Source: Thalassovita gelatinovora (GTDB lineage Bacteria; Pseudomonadota; Alphaproteobacteria; Rhodobacterales; Rhodobacteraceae). From it: 64,000 nucleotides of DNA. Shown one piece after another: positions 7,041 through 15,907 of this stretch. Position 1 is the first letter of the stretch. The number at the start of each line of letters is the position of its first letter. Where the stretch lies: the NCBI RefSeq assembly GCF_001458355.1, contig NZ_CYSA01000007.1, positions 188,501 through 252,500 of the forward strand. The letters are read 5' to 3'. The translations under genes and the position numbers were made by a program. The notes below the pieces were generated by a model, which had not been told where the DNA came from, ran no database searches, and was given only the letters and a program-made list of their open reading frames with translations.

Positions 7041-9062
7041 TCAGCGCCGTTCGATCGTGTAGAGCGATCCCGGCAACAGCGGTCCGCTGATCACCGTTTC
7101 GGCCCCATCGATCCAGCGAATGCGCGCTTCGGTCACTTCGGTCGCATCGCCCAGCCCGAAATAGGCCCGTGGCGCGTCGAAGGACATGAAACCGCCGCCA
7201 AGCTGAATTTCGCGCGACCGTGTCCGGCCGTTTTCGTCGGTCACGGTGATCTTGGCGCCGATACCGTCACGGTTGCCGACAAAGTCGCGCAACGTAAAAC
7301 CGACGGCCTGTTGTTGCGCATTGTTGCGGAACAGTTGCAGCGGCCCGTTCACCGTGTGGGTCAGTAGATCCTGATCGCCATCATTGTCGAAATCGAAGGA
7401 CGTGGCCCCGGCGGTCATCAGGTAATCTTCCAACCCGGAAGGACCGGAGGCTTCGGTGAAGTGGCCGGTTCCATCGTTTTCGAAATACAGGTTGGAGGGC
7501 GAATTTTCATTCGGCACCCAAGTGCCGTTGGCGATGAAAACGTCCTGATCACCATCATTGTCGAAATCTTCGAACTTGGTGTCCCAGCTCCAGCCGCCGA
7601 TATCCAGACCGCGCTCTTCAGCGGTGTCTTCGTAGGCGGTGCCGTTCCATTCCAACATCACGTTTTGATGCAGGATCTGTTGCAGGCTGGCATCGATTTC
7701 ATCCGGGGTGGGGCGGCGGGTTTCCTTGAAATGCAGATCGCAGAAACTGCGCGGGACCGGCTGATTGGCCGGGATCAGGCCGCAGATCGTTTCATCGTCT
7801 TTCTGGATGGCCAGATCCTTGATCAGCATCGCCTTGCATTCGGCCTGATAACGTCCGGTCAGTTCGGTACATTTTTCGGCATAATCGGGATCAAATTGAT
7901 TGCCGGAACGGTACCAGCGTTTGATTTCCATGTTCTTTTCGCACAACGCCCGGTCCGCGTCCCGCTTGATGCCGTCGCAATATTTCTGTTGATCCTGCAT
8001 CTTCAGAATCTTCGACGCCTGCCGCGACCGCCCGGCGATTTGCGCCAGATATATTTCGTTTTGGCCGTCGCCGGTCAGATCCCCGACCTTGATCGCCATG
8101 GTGGTAGTGGTGGTGTGCGGAATGATTTCATCGTCATAGGTGATCGCTTTGAACCCGCCCTTGCCATCGCCAAGATAGAAATAATCGGGCACATCGAAAT
8201 CGTTGCCGATCAATAGGTCGGTCAACCCGTCATCATTCATATCCGAAAACAGCACCGACAGAGTTTCACCGGGGATCCCCGGCAGGTCGGTGAAGGTTTC
8301 GCCGGTCAGTTCGCCGTTTTCGTTCCAAATGATCCGGTTGCGCGATTCTTCGCCCGGAATGCGGCGGTACCAACCGGCGGTCCAGTTGCCCAAAGCGATA
8401 TCGAGATCGCCATCGCGGTCGGGGTCTGAAATCGCCATCGTCATGGTCAGGACGGCGTTTTCACGATTGGCCACCGGCAACGGCGGTTCGGTGCCGAATT
8501 TTCCGTCGACATTGCGCAGCACGTAATTACCGTGCCGGTAGGAGGTCAGGAACAGGTCGGGCCAACCGTCATTGTCGATATCGGCCAGAACCGCATTGAA
8601 CATCGGCATCTTTGCCAGATCTCCGAAATCCGTATCGGTTCGCGTGAATTGACCGGTGCCATCGTTTTCAAACAGGTAAATGCCCGCTTCGGTCGACGCG
8701 ATTGCAACATCGAGATCGCCATCGCGATCGATGTCGGCGCTGGAAACGGCGCGGCCTTCCCAGAACGGGGGCCACATGTCGCGCAGGCTGAATTCCAGCG
8801 GTTTGTCGATCCCGGTTTCCCAGGCTTCGATGCGGGTGAACCCGGTTTCACCGGCAGGCGAAGACGGGGCAAAGGCAGTGGCCTGAATGGAGATACCGTC
8901 TGCATCCGGGCTTGTTACGGCCCAAGGCATGTCGTCGGCCTGTGCCGCGCAGGTTAGTGCGCCGAAAAGTAGAACAGACCCACTAGGAAATCCCCTTTTC
9001 AGCAGGGTCGAAATGCGCCCGCCGCAACGAAAATAGTGAGAGAAGCGCGCAAAATCCACCAT
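7041..9062 (-). CDS. Secreted FG-GAP/VCBS repeat protein with C-terminal ASPIC/UnbV domain
   Basis: About 673 residues. After a signal-like segment ending near CAAQA there are at least seven calcium-binding DxDxDGxxD motifs (for example DIDRDGDLD, DIDNDGWPD, DFDNDGDQD) spaced like the blades of a beta-propeller. An insert in the middle carries six cysteines (KYC, ALC, EKC, AEC, TIC, SFC). The last 80 residues (DGIGAKITV, QLGGGFMSF, LGDATEVTEARIRW) are an ASPIC/UnbV domain. It is presumably extracellular or cell-surface and binds calcium; no catalytic role is known. The frame continues to 9110; the ATG at 9062 is preferred, but the start is uncertain. Confidence 0.8.
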   Translation of the reverse strand: MVDFARFSHYFRCGGRISTLLKRGFPSGSVLLFGALTCAAQADDMPWAVTSPDADGISIQATAFAPSSPAGETGFTRIEAWETGIDKPLEFSLRDMWPPFWEGRAVSSADIDRDGDLDVAIASTEAGIYLFENDGTGQFTRTDTDFGDLAKMPMFNAVLADIDNDGWPDLFLTSYRHGNYVLRNVDGKFGTEPPLPVANRENAVLTMTMAISDPDRDGDLDIALGNWTAGWYRRIPGEESRNRIIWNENGELTGETFTDLPGIPGETLSVLFSDMNDDGLTDLLIGNDFDVPDYFYLGDGKGGFKAITYDDEIIPHTTTTTMAIKVGDLTGDGQNEIYLAQIAGRSRQASKILKMQDQQKYCDGIKRDADRALCEKNMEIKRWYRSGNQFDPDYAEKCTELTGRYQAECKAMLIKDLAIQKDDETICGLIPANQPVPRSFCDLHFKETRRPTPDEIDASLQQILHQNVMLEWNGTAYEDTAEERGLDIGGWSWDTKFEDFDNDGDQDVFIANGTWVPNENSPSNLYFENDGTGHFTEASGPSGLEDYLMTAGATSFDFDNDGDQDLLTHTVNGPLQLFRNNAQQQAVGFTLRDFVGNRDGIGAKITVTDENGRTRSREIQLGGGFMSFDAPRAYFGLGDATEVTEARIRWIDGAETVISGPLLPGSLYTIERR

Positions 9063-9110
9063 AACAAATTCCGGGAATATGAGGTTAAAATCAGCACAAT
9101 ATTGAGGCAT

Positions 9111-9528
9111 TCAGGCCCGATTTGTAAATAGCCTTAGGGTGTCGCCCTGCGCACATGGCCATAGATGTCGTGTTCCAGCGGTCATTTGGACCGAAACCAT
9201 TCACGAAGAGGTGGCTCGGAGAATCTGAACAGGTGAGTTCGGTGGATTTTCTACTCTCAAGCCAGTAGTTTTGCCGGGACAAAGGAGCAAAGATGGCCGA
9301 GACGGAACCCTGGCCCTGCTTTCAAGGCGAAAGTCGTGTGGCGGCTTTGAAGGACGACAGGACGATAAGCAAACTGGCGACGCAGTTCGACCTGCATTCG
9401 AACCACCTCTAGCTCGCATACGATATGTTATCCCGCGAACTGCCTTTACCCGAAAGAGGCAGACATTTAAGATGTGCGTCAGGAGCCTTCCTGCTGGCAA
9501 CTACATTTTGGCTCTACAAGGACATTTT
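9111..9528. other. 418-base gene-poor stretch holding an IS remnant
   Basis: Upstream of the glycosyltransferase-like gene. The only recognisable content is the broken IS3-type orfA at 9293-9412. The first 180 bases probably hold the promoter of the minus-strand FG-GAP gene. I see no matching inverted repeats that would define insertion ends. Confidence 0.6.
9293..9412 (+). pseudogene. Remnant of an IS3-family transposase OrfA (helix-turn-helix)
   Basis: Two frames read together give a degraded IS3/IS911-type OrfA. One frame from about 9303 reads RNPGPAFKAKVVW; shifting frame at about 9341 continues as ALKDDRTISKLATQFDLHSNHL and then hits TAG at 9410. This matches the usual order 'P-x-F-K-A-K-V ... 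L-x-x-x-x-T-I-x-x-L-A-x-x-F-x-x-H-x-x-x-I' of the OrfA helix-turn-helix. At least one frameshift and a stop destroy it, and no OrfB integrase is present. It marks past mobile-element activity at the edge of the AT-richer glycosyltransferase/sulfotransferase segment. Confidence 0.65.
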
Positions 9529-10260
9529 ATGAAAGCCCACTTGGTCACCTTCGCAGATGGACCGTTTTCAACGCGTCTTTACAGCTTTCTGGCTCAAGCA
9601 GAAAGCATGGAGTTGTTCGATACGATAAAGACCCATAGTTTTTCCACTTTACAGCAAGATTTCCAAGCGCAGCATGCGGAGTTTGTAAACGCTAACCGAC
9701 GCGGATTTGGCTTCTGGGTTTGGAAAAGCCAAGCCATTTTGGAAGCTTTAGAGAGCGCTGACAGCGATGATTGTATCATATATCTAGATGCCGGATACAC
9801 GCTAAATCCCAAAGGCCGTGACCGCTTTTTGGAATATCTCGAAATCACGTGTGACAGTCGCCATTCGTTGCTGTCGTTTCAAAATATTCATACCGAAGCA
9901 TATTGGACAAAAGCAGATCTACCTGCTCGCTTGGGACTGAAGACCAACGGAACTGAAATGAAAACGAGTCAGTTAACGGCGAATTTTATGATACTTCGAC
10001 CAGCGCCTGATAATTTTGATTTCGTGCGACTTTGGCAACAAATATCGATTGAAAAAGATTATCATTACTTAAATGACAGCCCATCGGAGATACCGAACCA
10101 TCCGCTTTTTCGGGAGCATCGGCACGACCAAAGCATATCAAGCTTGATCCGAAAAATGCGCGGAAGCGAAATCACCCATTTAGAGACACAGAGTTACGAA
10201 GGTTACTTTGATAAGTACAAAAACAGCCTTCCGTGTTGGGCCACCCGATCCAAGACCTGA
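9529..10260 (+). CDS. Glycosyltransferase-like protein (polysaccharide locus type)
   Basis: 243 residues from an ATG with an AAGGA site. The central stretch RRGFGFWVWKSQAILEAL followed by DDCIIYLDAGYTLN matches the pattern 'RGFGYW-WKP...D--I-Y-DAG' seen in a poorly characterised glycosyltransferase-like family of capsule and LPS clusters; the acidic D-A-G region would be the metal/nucleotide-sugar site. Base composition is visibly more AT-rich than neighbouring genes, and a transposase remnant lies just upstream, both suggesting horizontal origin. The sulfotransferase gene converges from the other side, consistent with joint modification of a surface glycan. The substrate is unknown. Confidence 0.55.
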   Translation: MKAHLVTFADGPFSTRLYSFLAQAESMELFDTIKTHSFSTLQQDFQAQHAEFVNANRRGFGFWVWKSQAILEALESADSDDCIIYLDAGYTLNPKGRDRFLEYLEITCDSRHSLLSFQNIHTEAYWTKADLPARLGLKTNGTEMKTSQLTANFMILRPAPDNFDFVRLWQQISIEKDYHYLNDSPSEIPNHPLFREHRHDQSISSLIRKMRGSEITHLETQSYEGYFDKYKNSLPCWATRSKT

Positions 10261-10415
10261 CTTCACTGAGCCCCATTGATCAAGTGCGAGTCGACACATC
10301 TCAAACGCCTGCCTAACCCAACCCACCAATTGAACAAATAAAATGGTGCTTCGTCTTCCTCTTATCCCTGATTGGTTGAGATAACCGCAACTAAAACGAT
10401 GGCATTGCGACAGAA

Positions 10416-11072
10416 CTATGCACCCTTTGCTAAGTAGGTGGGGTAATCAAAATATTTCATGTCGTCTGCATATCGTTGTTCAACTGCGTCTCGCAGCTCA
10501 TAATTTGAAAGGCAGGCCAGGACTTGTTCCTTGGTTCCAGCACTCATATTGGAGTTGGGTATTTGAAATTTTGCCCCCACAGGGATTTTCAGATCATCAA
10601 ATGCCTGTTTGCAATCTTCTTGCATGTACTCGGTCCGTATTTCGACATCCGGCTTGCGCAACTGCTCGTTGACGGTGATATAGCTCACCATGCTATGAAG
10701 CGCGCTGAGGCAATTCAAAAACTCAGATTCATCCCAGATCGGTTCGATTTGGCTCCAATCACCCTTGGGCGATTTCCGAATCCATCGATGTGGAGAATAA
10801 TAGAATGACACCGCTCTTTCGAATGGATGACGCCGACTGACAACCACTTTGTAGTTGGTAAGTTCACCACCGAGAGCATCTGCGTAGAACTGTAGATTGG
10901 TATGTTTCTTGTCTGTTATCGGACCTGACAAACCAAACCGGTTGATGCCGTCATGATGCCCTTCAGTGATTTGAATTTCGTCATCGCTGAAGGGAATTAA
11001 AGATGACTGCAACGCATTGCCACCTGTCTTTGGAATATGGATGTAAATGAAACGGAACTTGCTCGAAATCAT
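10416..11072 (-). CDS. Sulfotransferase family protein
   Basis: 218 residues. IYIHIPKTGGNALQSSL near the N-terminus is the 5'-phosphosulfate-binding loop, and VVVSRRHPFERAVSFYYS is the 3'-phosphate-binding segment of carbohydrate sulfotransferases. The enzyme would move sulfate from PAPS to a sugar or lipid. There is no signal peptide or membrane anchor, so it is probably cytoplasmic and acts on glycan precursors. Codon use and AT content resemble the facing glycosyltransferase-like gene more than the rest of the window, which supports co-acquisition. A terminator for the neighbouring minus-strand operon lies just upstream, so it must have its own promoter. Confidence 0.75.
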   Translation of the reverse strand: MISSKFRFIYIHIPKTGGNALQSSLIPFSDDEIQITEGHHDGINRFGLSGPITDKKHTNLQFYADALGGELTNYKVVVSRRHPFERAVSFYYSPHRWIRKSPKGDWSQIEPIWDESEFLNCLSALHSMVSYITVNEQLRKPDVEIRTEYMQEDCKQAFDDLKIPVGAKFQIPNSNMSAGTKEQVLACLSNYELRDAVEQRYADDMKYFDYPTYLAKGA

Positions 11073-11119
11073 GTGAATTATCCGTGGTCATCCATATGGA
11101 GACAGTGTCTTGCAGTCAT

Positions 11120-11149
11120 AAAAACTCCCGCGCAGACAAGGCGCGGGAG
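11120..11149 (-). terminator. Rho-independent terminator after the tail-fibre-like surface protein gene
   Basis: CTCCCGCGC and GCGCGGGAG form a 9-bp stem with a 7-base loop. Read on the minus strand it is followed by five T, placing it 25 bases after the stop of the gene at 11174-12340. Confidence 0.85.
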
Positions 11150-11173
11150 GGTCACATTTTTCGTGTATCGCGA

Positions 11174-12340
11174 TCAGTTCGCGTCTGTAGCAAGCCGAGT
11201 TTCAAGCGCCGCGATACGATCATTCAGCTGCCCGATATAAATATGAGCGTGCTCCAGTTCGTTCAGCATCCGGCCCATTTTATCCGAGATATTGAACGGA
11301 CCATCTTCGGCAGTCGGCCCGACATTGGGCAGGTATCCATTTGCCCACATCAGGTCCATCCGTTCATTCAGAGGCATGATTTCATATTCTGCATCAAACA
11401 CACGGTCGCAACCGACCGAACAACTGCCCGAGGTCGTCAGGGTGCCTTCGAGCGTGAGATTCCCTGACGTGTCCAGAACGAATTCCTCATCGCTATCGGT
11501 ATTGCTGGTCAGCCTGAATTCTTCGCTGGCCGTGTCGTGGAAAATCCGCCATTTGAAGCTGGTGTTGGAGTTTTCCATCGTGATGGAACTGCCGCCATTG
11601 TTTACAAGCGCCAGCATGTTGCGGGTTGCGGTGGTTCCGAACGTATCTTCGACCAAAATCTTCGCGGTTCCGTTCGAGCGCGAAACGTGCAGAGCGGTGT
11701 CCGGGGATGTACCGGCCCCCATCCCGATATCGCCATCGCTGTCGATGTAAATCGCGCTGGTTGGCGCACCGGGTTTAATCCGGAACGGCAATGTCGATCC
11801 GTTGGTTGCGTCCCGAACGAAGAAGTTGGTTTCGTTGGCCGCCACATCGAAGGTTTGAGCGGTAAAGCCGGACGACCCGTCCTGAGCCAGACGCAGAGTC
11901 GGGGTGTTGCCGCTGACGACATGGATATCGACCACCGGGGTCGAGGTGCCCAAACCAAGACGGCCAGCATCGTCAACATAAAGCGAATGCGATGGTGCTG
12001 TTGCTTCGATCGTGAACGGGGTCTTACTGTTTGTAATATCGTCGAGCGAGAACTTGTTGGCACCGCCATTGCTGCTGTCATTTGCGGTCAGTTGCCAGTC
12101 ATTGCTCGGGAAGCTGGCGGAGCTCGACGTATCGTCGAATTTGATCCGGAGATTGTTTTCCTTCAGCCGGATGGTATCAAAGCCAAAGGCTTCGCCATTC
12201 ACGCAATCCACCCCGACGCAGAGCGATCCGTCGACAATTACGTCATCATTGAAAACCTGATCGGCCGACGCGGTGCCGGCCAAGGCGACGATGGCGCTGC
12301 TTGCCATCAGTTTGAGTGTGTTGCGATTTAATTTTGCCAT
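11174..12340 (-). CDS. Secreted beta-rich surface protein with tail-fibre-like C-terminus
   Basis: 388 residues from the preferred ATG at 12340; an in-frame start at 12364 is also possible. A Sec signal (ending near GTASA) is followed by beta-rich repeats such as LYVDDAGRLGLGTSTP and IYIDSDGDIGMGAGTSP, the 'G-hGTssP' pattern of trimeric tail fibres and marine bacterial surface proteins. The end (DAEYEIMPLNERMDLMW through IYIGQLNDRIAALETRL) looks like the region around an S74-type chaperone followed by a coiled coil, but I do not see the autoproteolytic module itself. Function is unknown: adhesion or surface display is a guess. It is probably co-transcribed with the upstream small secreted gene. 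Confidence 0.6.
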   Translation of the reverse strand: MAKLNRNTLKLMASSAIVALAGTASADQVFNDDVIVDGSLCVGVDCVNGEAFGFDTIRLKENNLRIKFDDTSSSASFPSNDWQLTANDSSNGGANKFSLDDITNSKTPFTIEATAPSHSLYVDDAGRLGLGTSTPVVDIHVVSGNTPTLRLAQDGSSGFTAQTFDVAANETNFFVRDATNGSTLPFRIKPGAPTSAIYIDSDGDIGMGAGTSPDTALHVSRSNGTAKILVEDTFGTTATRNMLALVNNGGSSITMENSNTSFKWRIFHDTASEEFRLTSNTDSDEEFVLDTSGNLTLEGTLTTSGSCSVGCDRVFDAEYEIMPLNERMDLMWANGYLPNVGPTAEDGPFNISDKMGRMLNELEHAHIYIGQLNDRIAALETRLATDAN

Positions 12341-12389
12341 CGGTCCAGATTCTTTCTTTTCCAAATTTTGTTAACGGAAGGATGTCGGC

Positions 12390-12812
12390 CTAGCCGTCGT
12401 CTTCCTTGATTTCGTCCGGTGTGATGATCACACCTCGGGCCACGGTGAAATACCCGCTCGTATAGAACGGTTTCAGCATGGAATTTTCGGCTTTTTCGCC
12501 ACGACCGTTATCGACCGGATTTACAATCTCGACCGTTTCTTCGGTCGCCGCCTTCAATTCGTACCGATAAACACCATCAACCGCGTCGCGGCCAGACAGC
12601 TGAAACACAGGCGTGCCCGAATCCGTGTAGATTGTATCGACTTTGCCATTCGGGGTGGAAATCGTCATGGTTGCATTGCTCAGACCAGTCCAGTTTTCAA
12701 ACCAAACGGCATTCGAGTTATGCTGCTGAACAGGTTCTGGCCCAGCCGCGACAAGCGGACTCGCGCATGTCAGCGTCGCAGCTAAGAACAAGTGAGACAG
12801 AAACCGATTCAT
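12390..12812 (-). CDS. Small secreted protein of unknown function
   Basis: 140 residues from an ATG preceded by a strong GAGGAGG site, better than the upstream in-frame start at 12833. The N-terminus MNRFLSHLFLAATLTCASP is a Sec signal cut near LVAAG. The mature part is polar and beta-rich (for example VDTIYTDSGTPVFQLSG and VYRYELKA) with an acidic C-terminus (PDEIKEDDG). I do not recognise a family. It lies 49 bases upstream of the tail-fibre-like gene on the same strand, so the two may form a two-gene unit and function together at the cell surface. Confidence 0.6.
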   Translation of the reverse strand: MNRFLSHLFLAATLTCASPLVAAGPEPVQQHNSNAVWFENWTGLSNATMTISTPNGKVDTIYTDSGTPVFQLSGRDAVDGVYRYELKAATEETVEIVNPVDNGRGEKAENSMLKPFYTSGYFTVARGVIITPDEIKEDDG

Positions 12813-12998
12813 TAAAAACGCCTCCTCAAGCAAATTTCTTTAAACAAAATACAAGGTAAAAATATGGTTACAAACTGGATAATACCGAAAAATCTCTTTA
12901 AATGGAACTATTTTTAACCTCTCGTTAACTGAATGTATTCACGGATCATTGCTGATGCGACTGGACCCGTTTTAAACACGCGATGAAACGTACAAACG

Positions 12999-14204
12999 CT
13001 ATTGCAGATTGGATTTGTTCGCAGCCAGTTGCTGTGCTTCGTTGATTTGGCCGGATGTCATACGTTCCGACAGTGCAGAACTGACCGAAATTGCATCCGG
13101 CATACCAGCCGTTCCGGCCAGAATCAGCCACATCTGACCGAGCACGTAATCTTGTGGCACGCCCGCGCCTTCGTAATAGAGAATGCCCAGATTCATCATC
13201 GCCGGGGCCAGGCCCTGTTCGGCGGCCTGTTGCAACAACCCCGCGGCCTGATACCGGTCTTTGATCGTCGGATCTGACTTGTGCAGCAGCAGCCACGCCA
13301 TTTGAAACCGGGCAACCGGATCGCCCGCCTGCACCGCCTGACGCAGGATATTCAGGCCGGCTTCGGTGGTATCGGGCGGGGCCAGACGCCGATCATAGAC
13401 CGGTTGCAGCGCCTGCTTTTGTGCTGCGTCGCCGCGGCCCCCCCGGCGGTACAATTCAGTGGCCAGTGCTTCGTTCACTTCGACCCCGAACCCATTTTCA
13501 TACATCACGCCCAAATTGGTCATCGCCACCGACAGCCCTTGGTCGACAGCGCCGGAAAACAATTTTACGGCGCGTTCGTAATCCTGTTCGATGCCGTTGC
13601 CGCGCACATAAAGTAGACCCAGATTGTTCATTGCACGGGCGTGGCCGCGCGATGCCGGACCTTCATAAAGCTGCCGGGCGCGGGTCAAGTCCCGTTCGAC
13701 GCCCAGCCCGTTTTGATACAGAACCCCCAGACTGACGATCGCATCGTCATGGCCCTGTTCTGCGGCGCGGGCGTAAAATTCAGCGGCCTTGGCCGGGTCC
13801 GCAGAGCCGTCCAAGCCGTTTTCCAGCGCCGAGGCGTAATCATAGAGGTATTGCGGAGTTCCCTTTTCCGCCGCCGATGCCAGCCATTTCTGCGCCAGCG
13901 CCGCATCGCGCGACACTCCCAGCCCAGAAAAGTAATACTGTCCCAGCCGGTTCATCGCGCCGGCGTGCCCCTGATCGGCGGCCTGCTGCAACAGGTCGAC
14001 CGCGCGGGAAAAGTTCTGCAAAACCCCGCGCCCGTTGTGATAGCGCATTGCAAGGGCGAACTGGGCCTCGGCCGCGCCGGATTGCGCCGACTGCTGTAGT
14101 TTGTCGATGGGCGCGTTGGCCCAGTCTGGGGCGCTTTGCGCCCCGGCCCCGGTGGCCAGTAAGATCGCGATCAGCGCCAGCGCAAGCGATCGCTGCGGTT
14201 TCAT
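12999..14204 (-). CDS. Exported Sel1-like repeat protein (shorter partner)
   Basis: 401 residues. A signal peptide (LALIAILLATGAGAQ) precedes roughly eight Sel1/TPR-like repeats of about 36 residues, recognisable by AQFALAMRYHNGRGV, AMNRLGQYYFSGLGV, AMNNLGLLYVRGNGI and AMMNLGILYYEGAGV. Such solenoids act as scaffolds for protein complexes. The ATG overlaps the stop of the longer Sel1 gene as ATGA, so translation is coupled; the long upstream extension of the frame is a shadow of that gene. The C-terminal VSSALSERMTSGQINEAQQLA is shared in style with the partner (ISDLMTTEQIAEAQRLA), pointing to duplication. Confidence 0.82.
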   Translation of the reverse strand: MKPQRSLALALIAILLATGAGAQSAPDWANAPIDKLQQSAQSGAAEAQFALAMRYHNGRGVLQNFSRAVDLLQQAADQGHAGAMNRLGQYYFSGLGVSRDAALAQKWLASAAEKGTPQYLYDYASALENGLDGSADPAKAAEFYARAAEQGHDDAIVSLGVLYQNGLGVERDLTRARQLYEGPASRGHARAMNNLGLLYVRGNGIEQDYERAVKLFSGAVDQGLSVAMTNLGVMYENGFGVEVNEALATELYRRGGRGDAAQKQALQPVYDRRLAPPDTTEAGLNILRQAVQAGDPVARFQMAWLLLHKSDPTIKDRYQAAGLLQQAAEQGLAPAMMNLGILYYEGAGVPQDYVLGQMWLILAGTAGMPDAISVSSALSERMTSGQINEAQQLAANKSNLQ

Positions 14205-15808
14205 TTTTGCACCTCGCCGGCAGGCAGGTTGCGGATTTCCTCGAAATAGGTGCGGGCCAGACGCTGTGCTTCGGCGATCTGTTCGGTGGTCATCAGATCG
14301 GAAATCACACCGCGCATCTTGGCGGCTTCGCCATTGCCGCTGGCGGCTGCGATGTTCAGCCATTTATGGGCTTGAACGTAATCCTGATCCACCCCTTGCC
14401 CTTTGGTCAGCATCATACCGAGCTGATATTGGGCTTCGACATCCCCGGCACGTCCCGCAGTTTCGAACAGATCTGCCGCCTGCAGTAGGTTTTCATCGGT
14501 TTCCAGATACCATTTTGCCAAGGCGGTCCGCGCCGGGCGCAGCCCCTGCCCGGCCTGCGTCTTGACCCAGTCGAGCGCGGCCATATCACCGTCCTGTGCC
14601 GCAACAATGGCCCAAGGCACCGCGTAATGCGGTGGCGTCAGACCGTCGAGCCTACCCGCCCCGGCCAGATGCCCCAGCCGCAACGCAACGCTGCTGTCTC
14701 CCTGTGCCAGCGCCTTGCGATAAAGCCCTACCGCCTTTTCCAGATCGGGCACATCGCCAATACCTTCGTCCGCCATGCGGGCCAACGCCGTTGTCGCCGG
14801 GCCGAAATCGTCATCCGACGCCCGTTGAAACCACGCCCAGGCCCGGCCCGGATCGGCCGACAGGGTTTTCCCGGCCAGATAGGCCGTGCCCAATTCATAA
14901 GCCGCCTGAGTATCCCCGCGCTTGGCCGCCAAAGTCAGCCAGCGCAGCGCTTCTTCTGCATTGGGTTCGACCGTTTCGCCGGCGATGTATTTCATTCCAA
15001 GCACACGTTGCGCCAAGATCATGCCGCCCTCGGCAGACCGGCGCAGCCAATCCACAGCAGCATGTTTGTTTTGCTCCATCCCGTTGCCGGTATCCATCGC
15101 AAGTGACACGAAAAATTGCGCCTCGGTATGGCCTTCTTCGGCGGCCCTGCGCAGCCAGCGCACCGCTTCTTCAGTGTTCAGCTTGGTTCCGCGACCGCGC
15201 GAATAGGCTTTGCTGACCTCATATTGCGCGCTGACATTGCCGCCCTCGGCGGCGGCAAGGAACCAGTTGAAGGCTTGTACCGGATCCGCCGGAGTGCCCA
15301 AACCGGACAGGTAAAGCCGGGCGAGATAATATTGCGCCTCGGTTTGGCCGCGCGCGGCGGCGTTAGCAAACAGATCAACCGCGCGTTCAGGGTTATAGAG
15401 AGGGTCGCCGTCTTGGCCAGACACATAAATCCGGCCCAACAGGGTTGCCGCTTCGGCATGGTTCTGTTCCACGGCTTTTTCCAGCCAATCACGCGCCGCC
15501 TTCATATCGCGCGGCCCGCCTTTGCCTTCCAGCAGGACCCGACCATAGCGGTATTGGGCAAGCGCGGTGCCGGTTTCTTCTGCCAGTTGTTGCAGCCCCT
15601 TGCGGACGAAAACAAAATCGCCGCGCTGATAGGCCCGTTCGATTTCGGCCATCGTCGGCATCGCGCCGGGCGCGGGGTCGGCAGCGTTTTCTGTGGGATT
15701 TTCTATGGCAATGGCCGCAGCATCTGAATCCGCTGTTGCCTGTGCGGTCAGAATGCCGGGCAGAACCAACAGGACCGGAAGAATGAATGTCAGCCTAAAA
15801 TTGCCCAT
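14201..15808 (-). CDS. Exported Sel1-like repeat protein (longer partner)
   Basis: 535 residues. The N-terminal signal (LTFILPVLLVLPGILTAQA) indicates export. The rest consists of at least ten Sel1-type repeats, for example AQYRYGRVLLEGKGGP, AQYYLARLYLSGLGT, AQYEVSKAYSRGRGT, AAYELGTAYLAGKTL and AQYQLGMMLTKGQGV. It is the first gene of a two-gene operon with the shorter Sel1 protein. It lies about 100 bases from the prepilin peptidase gene, on the same strand, so it could be linked to the type II secretion cluster. A role as periplasmic assembly factor for secretion or envelope is possible but unproven. Confidence 0.82.
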   Translation of the reverse strand: MGNFRLTFILPVLLVLPGILTAQATADSDAAAIAIENPTENAADPAPGAMPTMAEIERAYQRGDFVFVRKGLQQLAEETGTALAQYRYGRVLLEGKGGPRDMKAARDWLEKAVEQNHAEAATLLGRIYVSGQDGDPLYNPERAVDLFANAAARGQTEAQYYLARLYLSGLGTPADPVQAFNWFLAAAEGGNVSAQYEVSKAYSRGRGTKLNTEEAVRWLRRAAEEGHTEAQFFVSLAMDTGNGMEQNKHAAVDWLRRSAEGGMILAQRVLGMKYIAGETVEPNAEEALRWLTLAAKRGDTQAAYELGTAYLAGKTLSADPGRAWAWFQRASDDDFGPATTALARMADEGIGDVPDLEKAVGLYRKALAQGDSSVALRLGHLAGAGRLDGLTPPHYAVPWAIVAAQDGDMAALDWVKTQAGQGLRPARTALAKWYLETDENLLQAADLFETAGRAGDVEAQYQLGMMLTKGQGVDQDYVQAHKWLNIAAASGNGEAAKMRGVISDLMTTEQIAEAQRLARTYFEEIRNLPAGEVQK

Positions 15809-15907
15809 TTGCCACCGCTGTTCAAAATCTTTGTGAATAAGGAATTAGACCCGAAAGGCCCACGTTGGTGACCCTAGGACCTCTACCGGTCAAATTCAAC
15901 GATGCAG

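Noticed and set aside
8203-8957. Plus-strand ORFs opposite the FG-GAP protein
   Set aside because: Aspartate-rich calcium motifs on the true strand create long open frames on the other; no independent evidence.
15116-15727. 203-residue ORF opposite the longer Sel1 gene
   Set aside because: Repeat-derived shadow; periodic because the Sel1 repeats on the other strand are periodic.
12999-15808. CRISPR or tandem DNA repeat array
   Set aside because: The periodicity is at protein level (Sel1 repeats); the DNA units are too divergent.
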